This document shows, one piece after another, positions 26,942-35,370 of a stretch of 64,000 bases of DNA; within the stretch, counting starts at the first letter, position 1; every line of letters starts with the position of its first letter. Below the pieces are notes generated by a model. The model was not told where the DNA came from. It was given only the letters and a program-made list of their open reading frames with translations, and ran no database searches. Source of the stretch: Dyadobacter alkalitolerans DSM 23607 (lineage in GTDB: Bacteria; Bacteroidota; Bacteroidia; Cytophagales; Spirosomataceae); the NCBI RefSeq assembly GCF_000428845.1, contig NZ_AUAS01000008.1:1-64000 (forward strand), written 5' to 3'. The position numbers were made by a program, and so were the translations under genes.

Positions 26942-27349
26942 ATGAAAACGAACAGATCAATTCTCACCATAGCCGTTTTGATAGGGACATTAGGTTCATG
27001 CAAGATGAAGGACGTCTCAAAAGATTCCCCGCTGATAACCGTGATTTCACCTTCCCGCAAGCAGGATGTGAAAGACATCGTTCCATTTAATGTTGAGGCT
27101 ATTGTTGAACCAAAAGATAAGTCGGTGGTCCAATACACTTTAACACTGCTTGACAGCGAAAAACGCAAGGTTTTTGAAAAAGATGTAGACTGCGATTGCA
27201 AAGGAGAGAAGCGCGTTAAAATTAAAGAATCCATTGAATATGATGTGAATCAATCGACCGATGTGTTATTGCGACTATGGGTCATCTTTGAGGACGGCAC
27301 CAGCGTCGTAGAAGAGGTTCCATTCAAAATGATTGACACCAAAATTTAA
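26942..27349 (+). CDS. Small lipoprotein with C84-x-C86 pair, paralogue 2
   Basis: I use the ATG at 26942, since the preceding ten codons in frame are not signal-like. The protein has 135 residues with lipobox TLGSC (Cys20). It is a clear paralogue of the preceding gene: both begin MKTNRSI, both contain PxxKQ-type strands and DKSVV, and both hold DCDC at 84-86. The C-terminal EEVPFKMID matches EEIPFKLID in the first copy. The gap to paralogue 1 is 65 bases and to the receptor gene 180 bases. The latter stretch contains short inverted repeats (CCTGG and CCAGG) but no clear terminator. Confidence 0.8.
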   Translation: MKTNRSILTIAVLIGTLGSCKMKDVSKDSPLITVISPSRKQDVKDIVPFNVEAIVEPKDKSVVQYTLTLLDSEKRKVFEKDVDCDCKGEKRVKIKESIEYDVNQSTDVLLRLWVIFEDGTSVVEEVPFKMIDTKI

Positions 27350-27529
27350 ACTCAGACATTTTGATTCGTTGGTTAACTCCCGACAAAGTTCTTTCGAGTT
27401 AACCATCATTTTCCACCACGCATTCAAGCGGGGATGCTAACCCTATGTTCAGGCGAGCCAGAACCAATGATCTGGCGTGCCTGGACTTACCAGGACGTGC
27501 GTCTTTGAATGCAATAAGCTTGATATTAT

Positions 27530-29935
27530 ATGAGAATAAACATCTTTATAGCCCTATGGCTGGCTTCTGTGGCCGCACTTGGGCAAAAACGTATAACCAT
27601 TAGCGGTTTTGTGAAAGAGAAAGGGAGCCAGGAATTGTTGACCGGGGCAAATGTTTATGTTCCGGGAACATCTTCTGGCGCTACAACCAACAATTATGCA
27701 TTCTATTCACTCACCATTTCAGCAGCTGATTCGGTGAGCGTGACCTATTCTTTGGTTGGTTATGAGAGTCAAACAATACGCATTTCCGCGCAGAAGGATA
27801 CGGAATTGAATGTGTATCTGCCTTCCATTCGTCAGCTGGATGAGGTGACCATTTCTGCGCGGAAGCAAGAGGATAATGTCAGCAGCTCGGCCCAAATGAG
27901 CGTGCTGGAAATCCCGATTGACCAGATTAAAAAAATTCCATCGCTGCTGGGAGAGAAGGACGTTTTGAAAGGTCTCCAACTCATGCCCGGCGTCCAAAAA
28001 GGAACCGAAGGCCAGACCGGATTATATGTACGCGGCGGCGGGCCAGACCAAAACCTGATCATTCTGGATGATGCCGTGGTTTACAATGCAAGTCATTTGT
28101 TTGGCTTCTTTTCGGTCTTCAACAGCGATGCTATCAAGCGCGTTGAATTGACAAAAGGCGGCTTTCCGGCTCGCTATGGCGGGCGGCTTTCTTCGGTTGT
28201 GGAAATGGATATGAAGGAAGGAAATAAGGAAAAGCTGCATGGAGAGGGCGGGATTGGGCTAATTTCGTCTAGACTAACATTGGAAGGGCCGATAAAAAAG
28301 AATAAATCCTCCTTCCTGATCTCAGGGCGAAGGACTTACCTGGATGTTCTGGCAGGTCCATATTTGAATTATAAAGAAAAACATGGTGGAAACGGAATTC
28401 GGCCAGGATATTATTTCTACGATTTAAACGCAAAAGTCAATTACGACCTTGGTACAAGAGACAAACTCTATGTAAGCGGCTATTTGGGAAAGGATAAATT
28501 ATCTGTAAAAAAAGAGCATGGAAATTCTAAACTGAAAGCGGGGCTGAATTGGGGAAATGCAACGGCAACCATGCGCTGGAACCACGTGTTCAACCGAAAA
28601 CTTTTTGCAAATACAGCCCTGATCTTCACCAATTTCAACTTTGCTACAGCAAGCTATACCCGGGAACCCGGAGTTGGTGATGGTAGCCCTGCGACCGAGT
28701 CGAGGCTCAAATACCATTCGCGAATCCAGGATCTGAGCTTTAAAAGTGATTTTGACTTTTATCCCAATGCAGCTCATGCGATAAAATTTGGAATCCAGGG
28801 CACGCGACATAAATCTACACCGTCGGCGTTGGCGATTTCAGACACAAATGCCGAGGGAACGATTGACCCATTAGAGAAGCCTCTGTATTCTTTGGAAGGC
28901 GGAGCTTATGTGGAAGACACCTGGCAGCCGTTTGACGCACTTAAAATGAACCTGGGCTTCCGCATGAGTTATTTTAAAGCAGATAAAAAAACATATCTTA
29001 ACCCCGAGCCGCGCTTTTCGACAGCGTTGAAGCTGGCCCCTGATTTTTCTGCCAAGGCTTCCTACGCCCGTATGAACCAGTATGTGCATCTGCTTTCCAA
29101 CACAGGCTTGGGTTTACCGACTGACTTATGGGTAACCAGCACAGACCGCATTGCTCCTCAGCAATCGAGCCAGGTTGCACTGGGATTGGCAAAGGATCTT
29201 CATAATAAAGGCTTGACCATTACATTGGAAGGGTTTTATAAGGATATGAAAAGCATTCTTAGTTATCGTGAAGGAGCCAGTTTTCTAGGTGTGAACGGAG
29301 AAAATGCTAATGATGTAAGCTGGCAGGACAACGTTACATCAGGGAAGGGTTGGTCGTACGGCTCTGAATTTCTGATTCAGAAAAAAAGCGGAAAGTTCTC
29401 AGGGTGGGTTGGTTATACATTATCCTGGATTTACTGGAAATTCCCCGAATTGAACAACGGGCAAACATTTCATCCGCGTTACGATCGCAGGCATGACGTT
29501 TCGGTGGTTGGGATTTATGAGCTGAACAAGCGGGTTACCATATCAGCAAGCTGGGTTTACGGAACCGGAAACGCGCTTACTGTTCCTGCGGCAACATTTT
29601 ATCCAGTCAGTGATAATTTTTTCACACGATTTGATCCGTCTGAGAATATTTTAAACAGCAGTTACAGAGAATTGAAAGCTTCTGAATTCCCTGCCAAGAA
29701 CAGTTTTCGAGCGGAAGCATTTCACAGGTTGGACCTCGCTATTCAGTTTCATAAAAAAAAGAAACGCCACGAACGGACCTGGGAATTTAGCGTTTACAAT
29801 GCCTACAACCGCAAAAATCCATTTTTTTATGATCGCTCTGAAGAGAAAATAAGTGAAAGCGAACAGAAAAGTGTATTAAAAAAGTACTCGCTATTCCCAG
29901 TGGTGCCCTCAGTTATTTACAATTTTAAATTTTAA
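27530..29935 (+). CDS. TonB-dependent receptor with CarboxypepD_reg domain
   Basis: This 801-residue outer-membrane receptor has a signal peptide (IFIALWLASVAALGQ) and a CarboxypepD_reg-like domain at about 22-105 (ISGFVKEKGSQELLTGANVYV). The plug is at about 115-230, with KDVLKGLQLMPGVQKG and GLYVRGGGPDQNLIILD. A TonB-dependent barrel ends in PVVPSVIYNFKF. The following DUF4249 lipoprotein starts three bases after its stop, an association typical of this receptor class. These pairs are thought to import unknown nutrients with the lipoprotein as a surface accessory, in the manner of SusCD. No frame disruption is seen. Confidence 0.94.
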   Translation: MRINIFIALWLASVAALGQKRITISGFVKEKGSQELLTGANVYVPGTSSGATTNNYAFYSLTISAADSVSVTYSLVGYESQTIRISAQKDTELNVYLPSIRQLDEVTISARKQEDNVSSSAQMSVLEIPIDQIKKIPSLLGEKDVLKGLQLMPGVQKGTEGQTGLYVRGGGPDQNLIILDDAVVYNASHLFGFFSVFNSDAIKRVELTKGGFPARYGGRLSSVVEMDMKEGNKEKLHGEGGIGLISSRLTLEGPIKKNKSSFLISGRRTYLDVLAGPYLNYKEKHGGNGIRPGYYFYDLNAKVNYDLGTRDKLYVSGYLGKDKLSVKKEHGNSKLKAGLNWGNATATMRWNHVFNRKLFANTALIFTNFNFATASYTREPGVGDGSPATESRLKYHSRIQDLSFKSDFDFYPNAAHAIKFGIQGTRHKSTPSALAISDTNAEGTIDPLEKPLYSLEGGAYVEDTWQPFDALKMNLGFRMSYFKADKKTYLNPEPRFSTALKLAPDFSAKASYARMNQYVHLLSNTGLGLPTDLWVTSTDRIAPQQSSQVALGLAKDLHNKGLTITLEGFYKDMKSILSYREGASFLGVNGENANDVSWQDNVTSGKGWSYGSEFLIQKKSGKFSGWVGYTLSWIYWKFPELNNGQTFHPRYDRRHDVSVVGIYELNKRVTISASWVYGTGNALTVPAATFYPVSDNFFTRFDPSENILNSSYRELKASEFPAKNSFRAEAFHRLDLAIQFHKKKKRHERTWEFSVYNAYNRKNPFFYDRSEEKISESEQKSVLKKYSLFPVVPSVIYNFKF

Positions 29936-29938
29936 GCC

Positions 29939-30895
29939 ATGAACACATTGAAATCCATATTGAGCATTACGCTCATATTCATCAGCTTTTCTGCTTGTGA
30001 AACGCAAATGACAAACATTCCGCCTTCCAAATTACCACAAGCAGATTCAAAGTTGGTAGTCAACTCCATCATTTCACCCGAGCTCCCTTTTATCAATGTG
30101 GTAGTAACGGAATCTATCCCTTTATTTGCACAAACAGATGCGACCGAAAGGCGTGTTGAAGATGCTACTGTCAAGCTTTCCGATGGGGTAAATGAGATTT
30201 TAATTCCATACAGTGTTGAGAATAAACTTTACAGTATTCCACAATCCAAATTCCCAATTAAAGATTTAAAAACATACTATTTATTTGTGTCGGATAAAAG
30301 CAGAAGCGTTACTGCCAAATGTACGGTTCCAGGTAAAAGGCCGGTTATTAAATCCTACGAATTTGACACCCTCATTGTTGATAACATTAGTATGAAAGAT
30401 ACCGTCCTGACAGTTCGAATGAGCTGGCAGGACGTTCCGGGCGATACTAATTATTACAAGGCCGATGCCGCGGTCGATTTGCAATATTCTGTTGCAAAGA
30501 GAACGGATAAAAATGAAATACAAGAGAAAATATTAACAGACCGTTTTCACTTTTACTGGCAAGGACAAGATGGGAAAACTGAATTGAGTAGTGATAAACA
30601 TCGCGACGGCACCATAATGCATTCGCTGTTTGGAAAGTTTAATTTATTCAGTCCAACTCAGTTGACTATGACGGATGGAAAGAAGGTACTTTATCATTCA
30701 AAAAATAAAGTTTTGGGCCTGCTGCTGCAAGTCTTTAACATAGATGTGAACTACTATAAATACTTACGGTCAATAGAAAATACTCAAAACTCTGACACTC
30801 CATCCGCCGAACCCGCACCGCTGTATTCCAATGTTAATGGCGGGTTGGGATGCTTCGCGGCGTACAACGCAGCGCAGGTGAAGGTGGCTTTTTAG
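29939..30895 (+). CDS. DUF4249 lipoprotein, copy a
   Basis: This 318-residue lipoprotein has lipobox SFSAC (Cys20) and the DUF4249 pattern: SKLVVNSIISPELPFINVVV, then the Ig-like domain with ATVKLSDGVNEI and VPGKRPVIKSYEF. The C-terminus carries DVNYYKYLRSIENTQ and GGLGCFAAYNAA, diagnostic of the family. It is translated right after the TonB receptor. A second copy lies at 31413-32370 with long DNA identity in the middle of the gene (for example 30340-30390 versus 31814-31864). The role is inferred from the receptor partnership. Confidence 0.93.
   Translation: MNTLKSILSITLIFISFSACETQMTNIPPSKLPQADSKLVVNSIISPELPFINVVVTESIPLFAQTDATERRVEDATVKLSDGVNEILIPYSVENKLYSIPQSKFPIKDLKTYYLFVSDKSRSVTAKCTVPGKRPVIKSYEFDTLIVDNISMKDTVLTVRMSWQDVPGDTNYYKADAAVDLQYSVAKRTDKNEIQEKILTDRFHFYWQGQDGKTELSSDKHRDGTIMHSLFGKFNLFSPTQLTMTDGKKVLYHSKNKVLGLLLQVFNIDVNYYKYLRSIENTQNSDTPSAEPAPLYSNVNGGLGCFAAYNAAQVKVAF
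30239..30460 (+). repeat. Near-identical segment shared by the two DUF4249 copies
   Basis: Bases 30239-30460 align to 31713-31934 at a constant offset of 1474 with only scattered changes. One stretch starting at GTTCCAGGTAAAAGGCC (30328; mate 31802) is exact for more than 40 bases. Flanking parts of the two genes are visibly more diverged, which suggests recent gene conversion or selection on this central domain. Recombination between them would delete the third small lipoprotein gene and fuse the two copies. Confidence 0.8.
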
Positions 30896-30939
30896 GCAAG
30901 GAATATTCAAAATTCAATTTCACAATAAATCTTACAATT

Positions 30940-31338
30940 ATGAAAAGCAACAGATTAGGTTTAGCAATATTAAGTTTAGCAATGCTTGTAGGTGCTTGCA
31001 AAGAAAAAAATGTTTTTGAAGACTCACCATACATTACCGTTATATCACCAGTCCGTGATCAGGTTTTTCAGGACAAAGACAGTATTCGAATTAAGGCCCA
31101 AATTGAACCAAAAAACACATCCGTTATTAATTCAAGGGTTAACATTATAGACAAGAAGGGAAAAGTTTTGTTTTCATCTAATCTCGGATGTGCTTGCTCG
31201 AATATGCCACTGATCAAAATCGAAAAATCAATTCTATATCCTGTAAAGAAAAAGCAGGATGTCTATCTTGAAATCTGTGCGGATTTGGAGAATGGTCAAT
31301 CAATCTGTGAAAAAATACCATTCGTTATTACAAAGTAG
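30940..31338 (+). CDS. Small lipoprotein with C84-x-C86 pair, paralogue 3
   Basis: The ATG at 30940 gives 132 residues with lipobox LVGAC (Cys20). A longer frame runs back into the end of the DUF4249 gene but is not signal-like. It is the third member of the family at 26469 and 26942: the start is MKSNR, the strand DSPYITVISP matches paralogue 2, and the Cys pair GCAC falls again at 84 and 86. It is the most diverged copy. It sits 44 bases after DUF4249 copy a and 74 bases before copy b, so lipoprotein plus DUF4249 looks like a duplicated unit. Confidence 0.78.
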   Translation: MKSNRLGLAILSLAMLVGACKEKNVFEDSPYITVISPVRDQVFQDKDSIRIKAQIEPKNTSVINSRVNIIDKKGKVLFSSNLGCACSNMPLIKIEKSILYPVKKKQDVYLEICADLENGQSICEKIPFVITK

Positions 31339-31412
31339 GAGCAATTATTTCTCTAAATTTTTCAGCCTTGTTAGTTTTTGGCTAGTGATTGCTAAACTAT
31401 AAAGTGAAAGCC

Positions 31413-32370
31413 ATGAAATTCATTAGAACCTTTTTCAGTATCCTGCTGATGAGCATTATACTATCTGCTTGTGAAACGTCGTTGCCCAACATTCCGCTTT
31501 CCAAGCTTCCGCATGCAGAATCCAAATTGGTAGTCAACTCCATCATCTCACCCGAACTGCCTTACATCAATGTTGTTGTAACGGAGTCAATTCCATTGTT
31601 TACCGAAACAGATGCAACCGAAAAACGAGTAGAAAATGCTGTTGTCCGAATTTCTGACGGAGTGAATGAAATAACCATTCCCTTCGATGCCGAGAAAAAG
31701 CTTTACAGCATTCCACAATCCAAATTCCCCATTAAAGACTTAAAGACATACTATTTATCTGTTTCGGATAAAAGGAGAAGCGTTACTGCCAAATGTAAGG
31801 TTCCAGGTAAAAGGCCGGTTATTAAATCCTACGAATTTGACACCCTTATTGTCGATAACATCATTATGAAAGACACCGTTCTGACAGTTCGAATGAGCTG
31901 GCAGGACGTTCCGGGTGATACAAATTATTACAAGGCAGATGCAGCGGTCGACTTGCAGTATTCTGTTGCAAAAAGGACAGATACAAACGAAATACAAGAG
32001 AAAATGCTAACAGATCAGTTTCACTTTTACTGGCAAGGACAAGATGGGAAAACTGAATTTGTAAGTGACAAACATCTCGATGGTAGCACGATGCATTCGC
32101 TATTTGGAAAGTTTAATTTATTAAGTCCAAAATCAGCTGATTATGACTGATGGAAAGAAGGTGATTTATTATCCAAAAAATAAAGTTTTAGGGTTGTTGC
32201 TCCAAGTATTTAACATAGATGTGAACTACTATAAATACTTGCGATCATTAGAAACTACTCAAAACTTAGACACTCCCTTCTCCGAACCCGCACCGCTATA
32301 TTCCAACATTCAAGGCGGGTTGGGATGTTTCGCAGCATACAACGCAGCGCACGTAAAGGTGGCATTTTAG
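31413..32370 (+). pseudogene. DUF4249 lipoprotein, copy b, frameshifted
   Basis: The start at 31413 gives lipobox ILSAC (Cys20) and a protein that tracks copy a closely. At residue ~246 the frame shifts: copy a reads LFSPTQLTMTDGKK, but here the frame gives LLSPKSADYD and stops at 32148-32150. Removing one A from the run 32129-32132 restores SPNQLIMTDGKKVIYY and continues to GGLGCFAAYNAAH and the stop at 32370. So one extra A in CCAAAA breaks the gene. Everything else looks intact, so the change is recent, an error in the sequence, or slippage. If real, the product lacks its last 72 residues. Confidence 0.85.
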
Positions 32371-32475
32371 GCCGTTGCCCTTACAAACAGGCACGGGTGA
32401 ATGCATAAACATCTTGTTAATTGGGTCAAAAAGAAGAAAATTTGCTTAACCCAATTACTTCAACCTTACATTATA

Positions 32476-32838
32476 ATGAACATTATATCGCATACTGCAG
32501 GCGAAGTCCAGATCGCGGAAGTCACTTCTGACAAGCTGATTATCGAAACAGCCGAAGATGGACTCGAACTGCTTGGAAACCTTTATTACCAAGGTTTTGA
32601 CAGCATTATCATTCATGAGGCAAACATCACATCCTCCTTCTTCGACCTGAAAACCGGCATCGCCGGAGAAATCCTTCAAAAATTCTCCAACTACCGAATG
32701 CGTCTGGCTATCATCGGCGACTTTGACAAATATCCCGGAAAGAGCATTCAGGATTTTATTAGGGAAAGTAACCGCGGTGGGAGGGTTAATTTTTTAGGTG
32801 GCGTTTCTGAGGCGTTGGAGAGGCTTTCTAATCGGTAG
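32476..32838 (+). CDS. DUF4180 protein
   Basis: Starting at 32476, this 120-residue cytoplasmic protein matches DUF4180 in length and pattern: AEVTSDKLIIETAEDGLELLGN, then FDSIIIHEANITSSFFDLKTG and LAIIGDFDKYPGKSIQDFI. It ends in GGVSEALERLS. The function is unknown; members are often single genes near regulators. Upstream in-frame codons (from 32401) are Lys-rich and unlike the family, so the shorter start is preferred. Just upstream, TAATTGGGT (32418-32426) and ACCCAATTA (32449-32457) can form a hairpin 18 bases before the ATG, which might affect expression. Confidence 0.85.
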   Translation: MNIISHTAGEVQIAEVTSDKLIIETAEDGLELLGNLYYQGFDSIIIHEANITSSFFDLKTGIAGEILQKFSNYRMRLAIIGDFDKYPGKSIQDFIRESNRGGRVNFLGGVSEALERLSNR

Positions 32839-32899
32839 GGAGAGAGCAATATTGATTGGTGATTGTAGTGGCAGCTTTGCAAGTTTTATGTTTCGCATG

Positions 32900-34789
32900 C
32901 TAGTGTTTAACCAACTTTACTGATTTAATTTGATCCTGATCTTGAATGGTCAGGATATATTGGCCGGTAGGAAGCGACTGATCCACCTCAATATTGACCT
33001 CGTTTTCAACAAATGTGACTCTCCTTATGAAGATGCTTTGTCCTGAACTATTGCTCAAATTGACCGTCGAGCTTTGCGACAATGCCCAGGGGACTTGAAC
33101 CATGACCCTGTTGCTGAATGGATTGGGGCTGCCAAATGCAGTTGGCTGTTGTGAATCCGTCTTTATGTTTATGATACGGCTATAAGTAAAACTGGCATCT
33201 TTATCAACCATTTTAAGGCGGTAGTAAATTGAGCCTCCGGCGGGCAATCCTTGCACAAATGCTGTGTCCACTATGCGGTAGGCATGTTTTCCTTCAAGAT
33301 ATTGCTCTTCCAAAATTTTGGTAAAGACTCTTCCATTCAAACTTCTTTCCACCTCGAAATGGCTCACGTTCACTGCATCGGCTGTCAACCATTTTAAGGA
33401 AATCGCTTTTTCTTCCTGATTGGCCTCAAATTTTACAAGCCTGACGGGCAAGACCTCGTCATCTGCAACTGCAAAGCGGCCCATCTCCACGTTACTGCGG
33501 CTCAACGTGTAAGGACCTGATCCACTTGCGGCTTTTAATTCGTCACACTGCCAGCGACTACCTATGGAGTTGCCAATAATGGTTGCAAGACCGCATATCT
33601 CCCTATTAAACCCGGGTTTTTCGTCTGTGCTATTCCATTGCAGAGTGAGCGATATCTTACCGTGTTCTATCCCTCCGGTACCTTCAAAAGCAAACCAACT
33701 CTTATTCACTACTCCGTTGGCAATAGGCATACCCTGGGCATCCCCTCCATTGAAGTGCTCGTATGCACCATCTAAAACCAAACATTTAACGGGATAGGGA
33801 TCACCATCATGCACAACGGTCATTGGTGTATAGCTGGTAGCTGTTCCAATTGGAAATATCTGTCCGGCTTGATCTGTATACATTACCAATCCACCGCCCA
33901 TAGAGTAGTTCACCACAAAATACCTGTCCTTATCAAAGTTTGAAACGGTTGCAGAAGGCCCCATATAAAGGCTGGATAAGCCCAAGAGAAACTTGCCCGA
34001 GGCAAAATCAAAATTTTCAAGCACAGTAATGTCACTCCCGTATTGCTCCATAGTCTTGTTGCCTCCTACAATACGTATGTTTGCGTATGTCCCGCTGCGT
34101 ATTTCTTGCGGCCCATTTGCAGAAAATACTGTAAGTGCATTAGGAGCGGTCGCGTTATAGCCATATCCAATAATCTTTCCGGCCAACATAAATGTTCCTC
34201 CGGAAGAAACTGTTAAGGATCCGGATGTTATTTGCACATTTCGCGCAGCCGAATTCGCAGTAACAATTGGGCTCCGTTGATATAGATATAGGATTTCGAC
34301 GTCTGTGTTTATATCTGGCACCGCATTACACGACCAGTTTGCCGCATTGTCCCAATTGCTATCCACGGCGCCGGTCCAGGTCGATTTGATCGCTATATTC
34401 GCTTCGGAAGAAGTTGTTGTTTCGCCGGAATTGCTTGCTATACAACGATATACAAAATCTTGATAGGCAGACGGAACATTTGTTATTTTTAAATTAGGGG
34501 TGTTTACATTACTGTAAGGTGGCAGCTCGGCAAGATCTGTGAACCCAGTTCCCGTATTCACCTGCCATTGGTAAGATGTGGCCCCGATTGCGACAATGCT
34601 GAAAGTGGCGTCTGAGTTGGCACAAATTGCTTGTGATGAAGGTTCTTGAGTAATGATTGGTGCTGCTGATATTTCGTGCCTAGTGCCGCTCCATTCCCTA
34701 TTTGTGATCCCATAAGTCTTTGGGATTGATAAAACGATTAAATAAAATGCTAATAAACAGAATCTGGGATTTTGTAAATGATTCCTCAT
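32900..34789 (-). CDS. Secreted T9SS cargo protein with Ig-like domain
   Basis: This 629-residue protein has a signal peptide (CLLAFYLIVLSIPKTYG). An Ig-like domain lies at about 42-135 (ITQEPSSQAICANSDATFSI, then SYQWQVNTG). A repetitive beta region follows, with TWTGAVDSNWDNAANWS, common in Bacteroidota surface proteins. The last ~75 residues are a type A T9SS sorting domain: SPNPFSNRVMVQVP, then LSNSSGQSIFIRRV and LPTGQYILTIQ. It would be moved across the outer membrane by T9SS and its tail cut by PorU, whose gene begins at 61793. No enzyme domain was recognised, so adhesion or structure is likely. Confidence 0.9.
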   Translation of the reverse strand: MRNHLQNPRFCLLAFYLIVLSIPKTYGITNREWSGTRHEISAAPIITQEPSSQAICANSDATFSIVAIGATSYQWQVNTGTGFTDLAELPPYSNVNTPNLKITNVPSAYQDFVYRCIASNSGETTTSSEANIAIKSTWTGAVDSNWDNAANWSCNAVPDINTDVEILYLYQRSPIVTANSAARNVQITSGSLTVSSGGTFMLAGKIIGYGYNATAPNALTVFSANGPQEIRSGTYANIRIVGGNKTMEQYGSDITVLENFDFASGKFLLGLSSLYMGPSATVSNFDKDRYFVVNYSMGGGLVMYTDQAGQIFPIGTATSYTPMTVVHDGDPYPVKCLVLDGAYEHFNGGDAQGMPIANGVVNKSWFAFEGTGGIEHGKISLTLQWNSTDEKPGFNREICGLATIIGNSIGSRWQCDELKAASGSGPYTLSRSNVEMGRFAVADDEVLPVRLVKFEANQEEKAISLKWLTADAVNVSHFEVERSLNGRVFTKILEEQYLEGKHAYRIVDTAFVQGLPAGGSIYYRLKMVDKDASFTYSRIINIKTDSQQPTAFGSPNPFSNRVMVQVPWALSQSSTVNLSNSSGQSIFIRRVTFVENEVNIEVDQSLPTGQYILTIQDQDQIKSVKLVKH

Positions 34790-35068
34790 ATTTAGTTCAG
34801 TTTTCAGGATGATATTTATACTCTGTTGAAGAGAAGCCTTTCATCAAACTTTATAAACGTTGAGGATTACAAAGTAACTGATTTAAACCAAGATCTATAT
34901 ACACCATGAAGGAAATTATAATTATTCTCTATTTGTACTGCTAGAATTATCCTTCTTAATACGATCATGTACTTTCAAGTATCCAAGTCGCCCTGGAATG
35001 TTGAATGTCCCACTTCTGGCACAGATTTTTATCTACCCTTATCACAATTCATCAACAAGCTAAAAAAC

Positions 35069-35224
35069 ATGAAATCGTCAGCAAAAAATCAGGAATTATT
35101 CGAAGACCAAAACATATTTGAAAACACCAATCCTTTTCAGCGTGAAAGTGCTTCAGCCGGGATGCAGAAATCGGGTAAAAGACCGAGAATTATGAAGCCG
35201 CTTTATTCGGTTCGCTTGTCTTAA
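35069..35224 (+). CDS. Possible 51-residue polar peptide
   Basis: A short ORF from ATG 35069 encodes a polar peptide ending in RPRIMKPLYSVRLS, with an acidic, Asn/Gln-rich first half (NQELFEDQNIFENTNPFQ). It has no signal, no Cys and no membrane segment. An upstream ATG at 34967 gives 85 residues but reads like non-coding sequence. It lies between two minus-strand genes and is followed 58 bases later by a strong hairpin with a T tract, which supports a real transcript. I do not recognise the product. Confidence 0.35.
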   Translation: MKSSAKNQELFEDQNIFENTNPFQRESASAGMQKSGKRPRIMKPLYSVRLS

Positions 35225-35281
35225 AAGTGGAAAGCGGCATTAAGCACACCATAAGCAGCACTAGACACACTATAAAAATAT

Positions 35282-35329
35282 GGCCTGGAAGTTGAGATAC
35301 ATATCAACTCGCCAGGCCTTTTTATTTTT
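35282..35329 (+). terminator. Intrinsic terminator, probably bidirectional
   Basis: GGCCTGG (35282-35288) pairs with CCAGGCC (35312-35318), and inside it AGTTGA pairs with TCAACT. A T-rich run follows (TTTTTATTTTT). A-rich sequence precedes the hairpin, so it can also end minus-strand transcripts from the AraC gene that finishes at 35371. Confidence 0.85.
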
Positions 35330-35370
35330 GCTTTCGCTTAGTTTGCAGTCCAAGCTCAATCTATAATTAT

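Noticed and set aside
27350-27529. Possible leader or attenuator before the TonB receptor gene
   Set aside because: Only short inverted repeats (CCTGG/CCAGG) are present, with no T tract and no short ORF of special composition.
30850-30939. Long start for the third small lipoprotein, overlapping the DUF4249 gene
   Set aside because: The first 30 codons are not signal-like, while ATG 30940 gives a lipobox at the same position as in the two paralogues.
32401-32475. Upstream in-frame start for the DUF4180 gene, as a possible Lys-rich leader peptide
   Set aside because: The 25 codons run into the gene without a stop and have no stretch of one amino acid and no terminator, so no attenuator is supported; the hairpin there is only noted.
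34967-35068. N-terminal extension of the 51-residue peptide ORF
   Set aside because: The 34 extra residues read like untranslated sequence, and a closer ATG lies at 35069.
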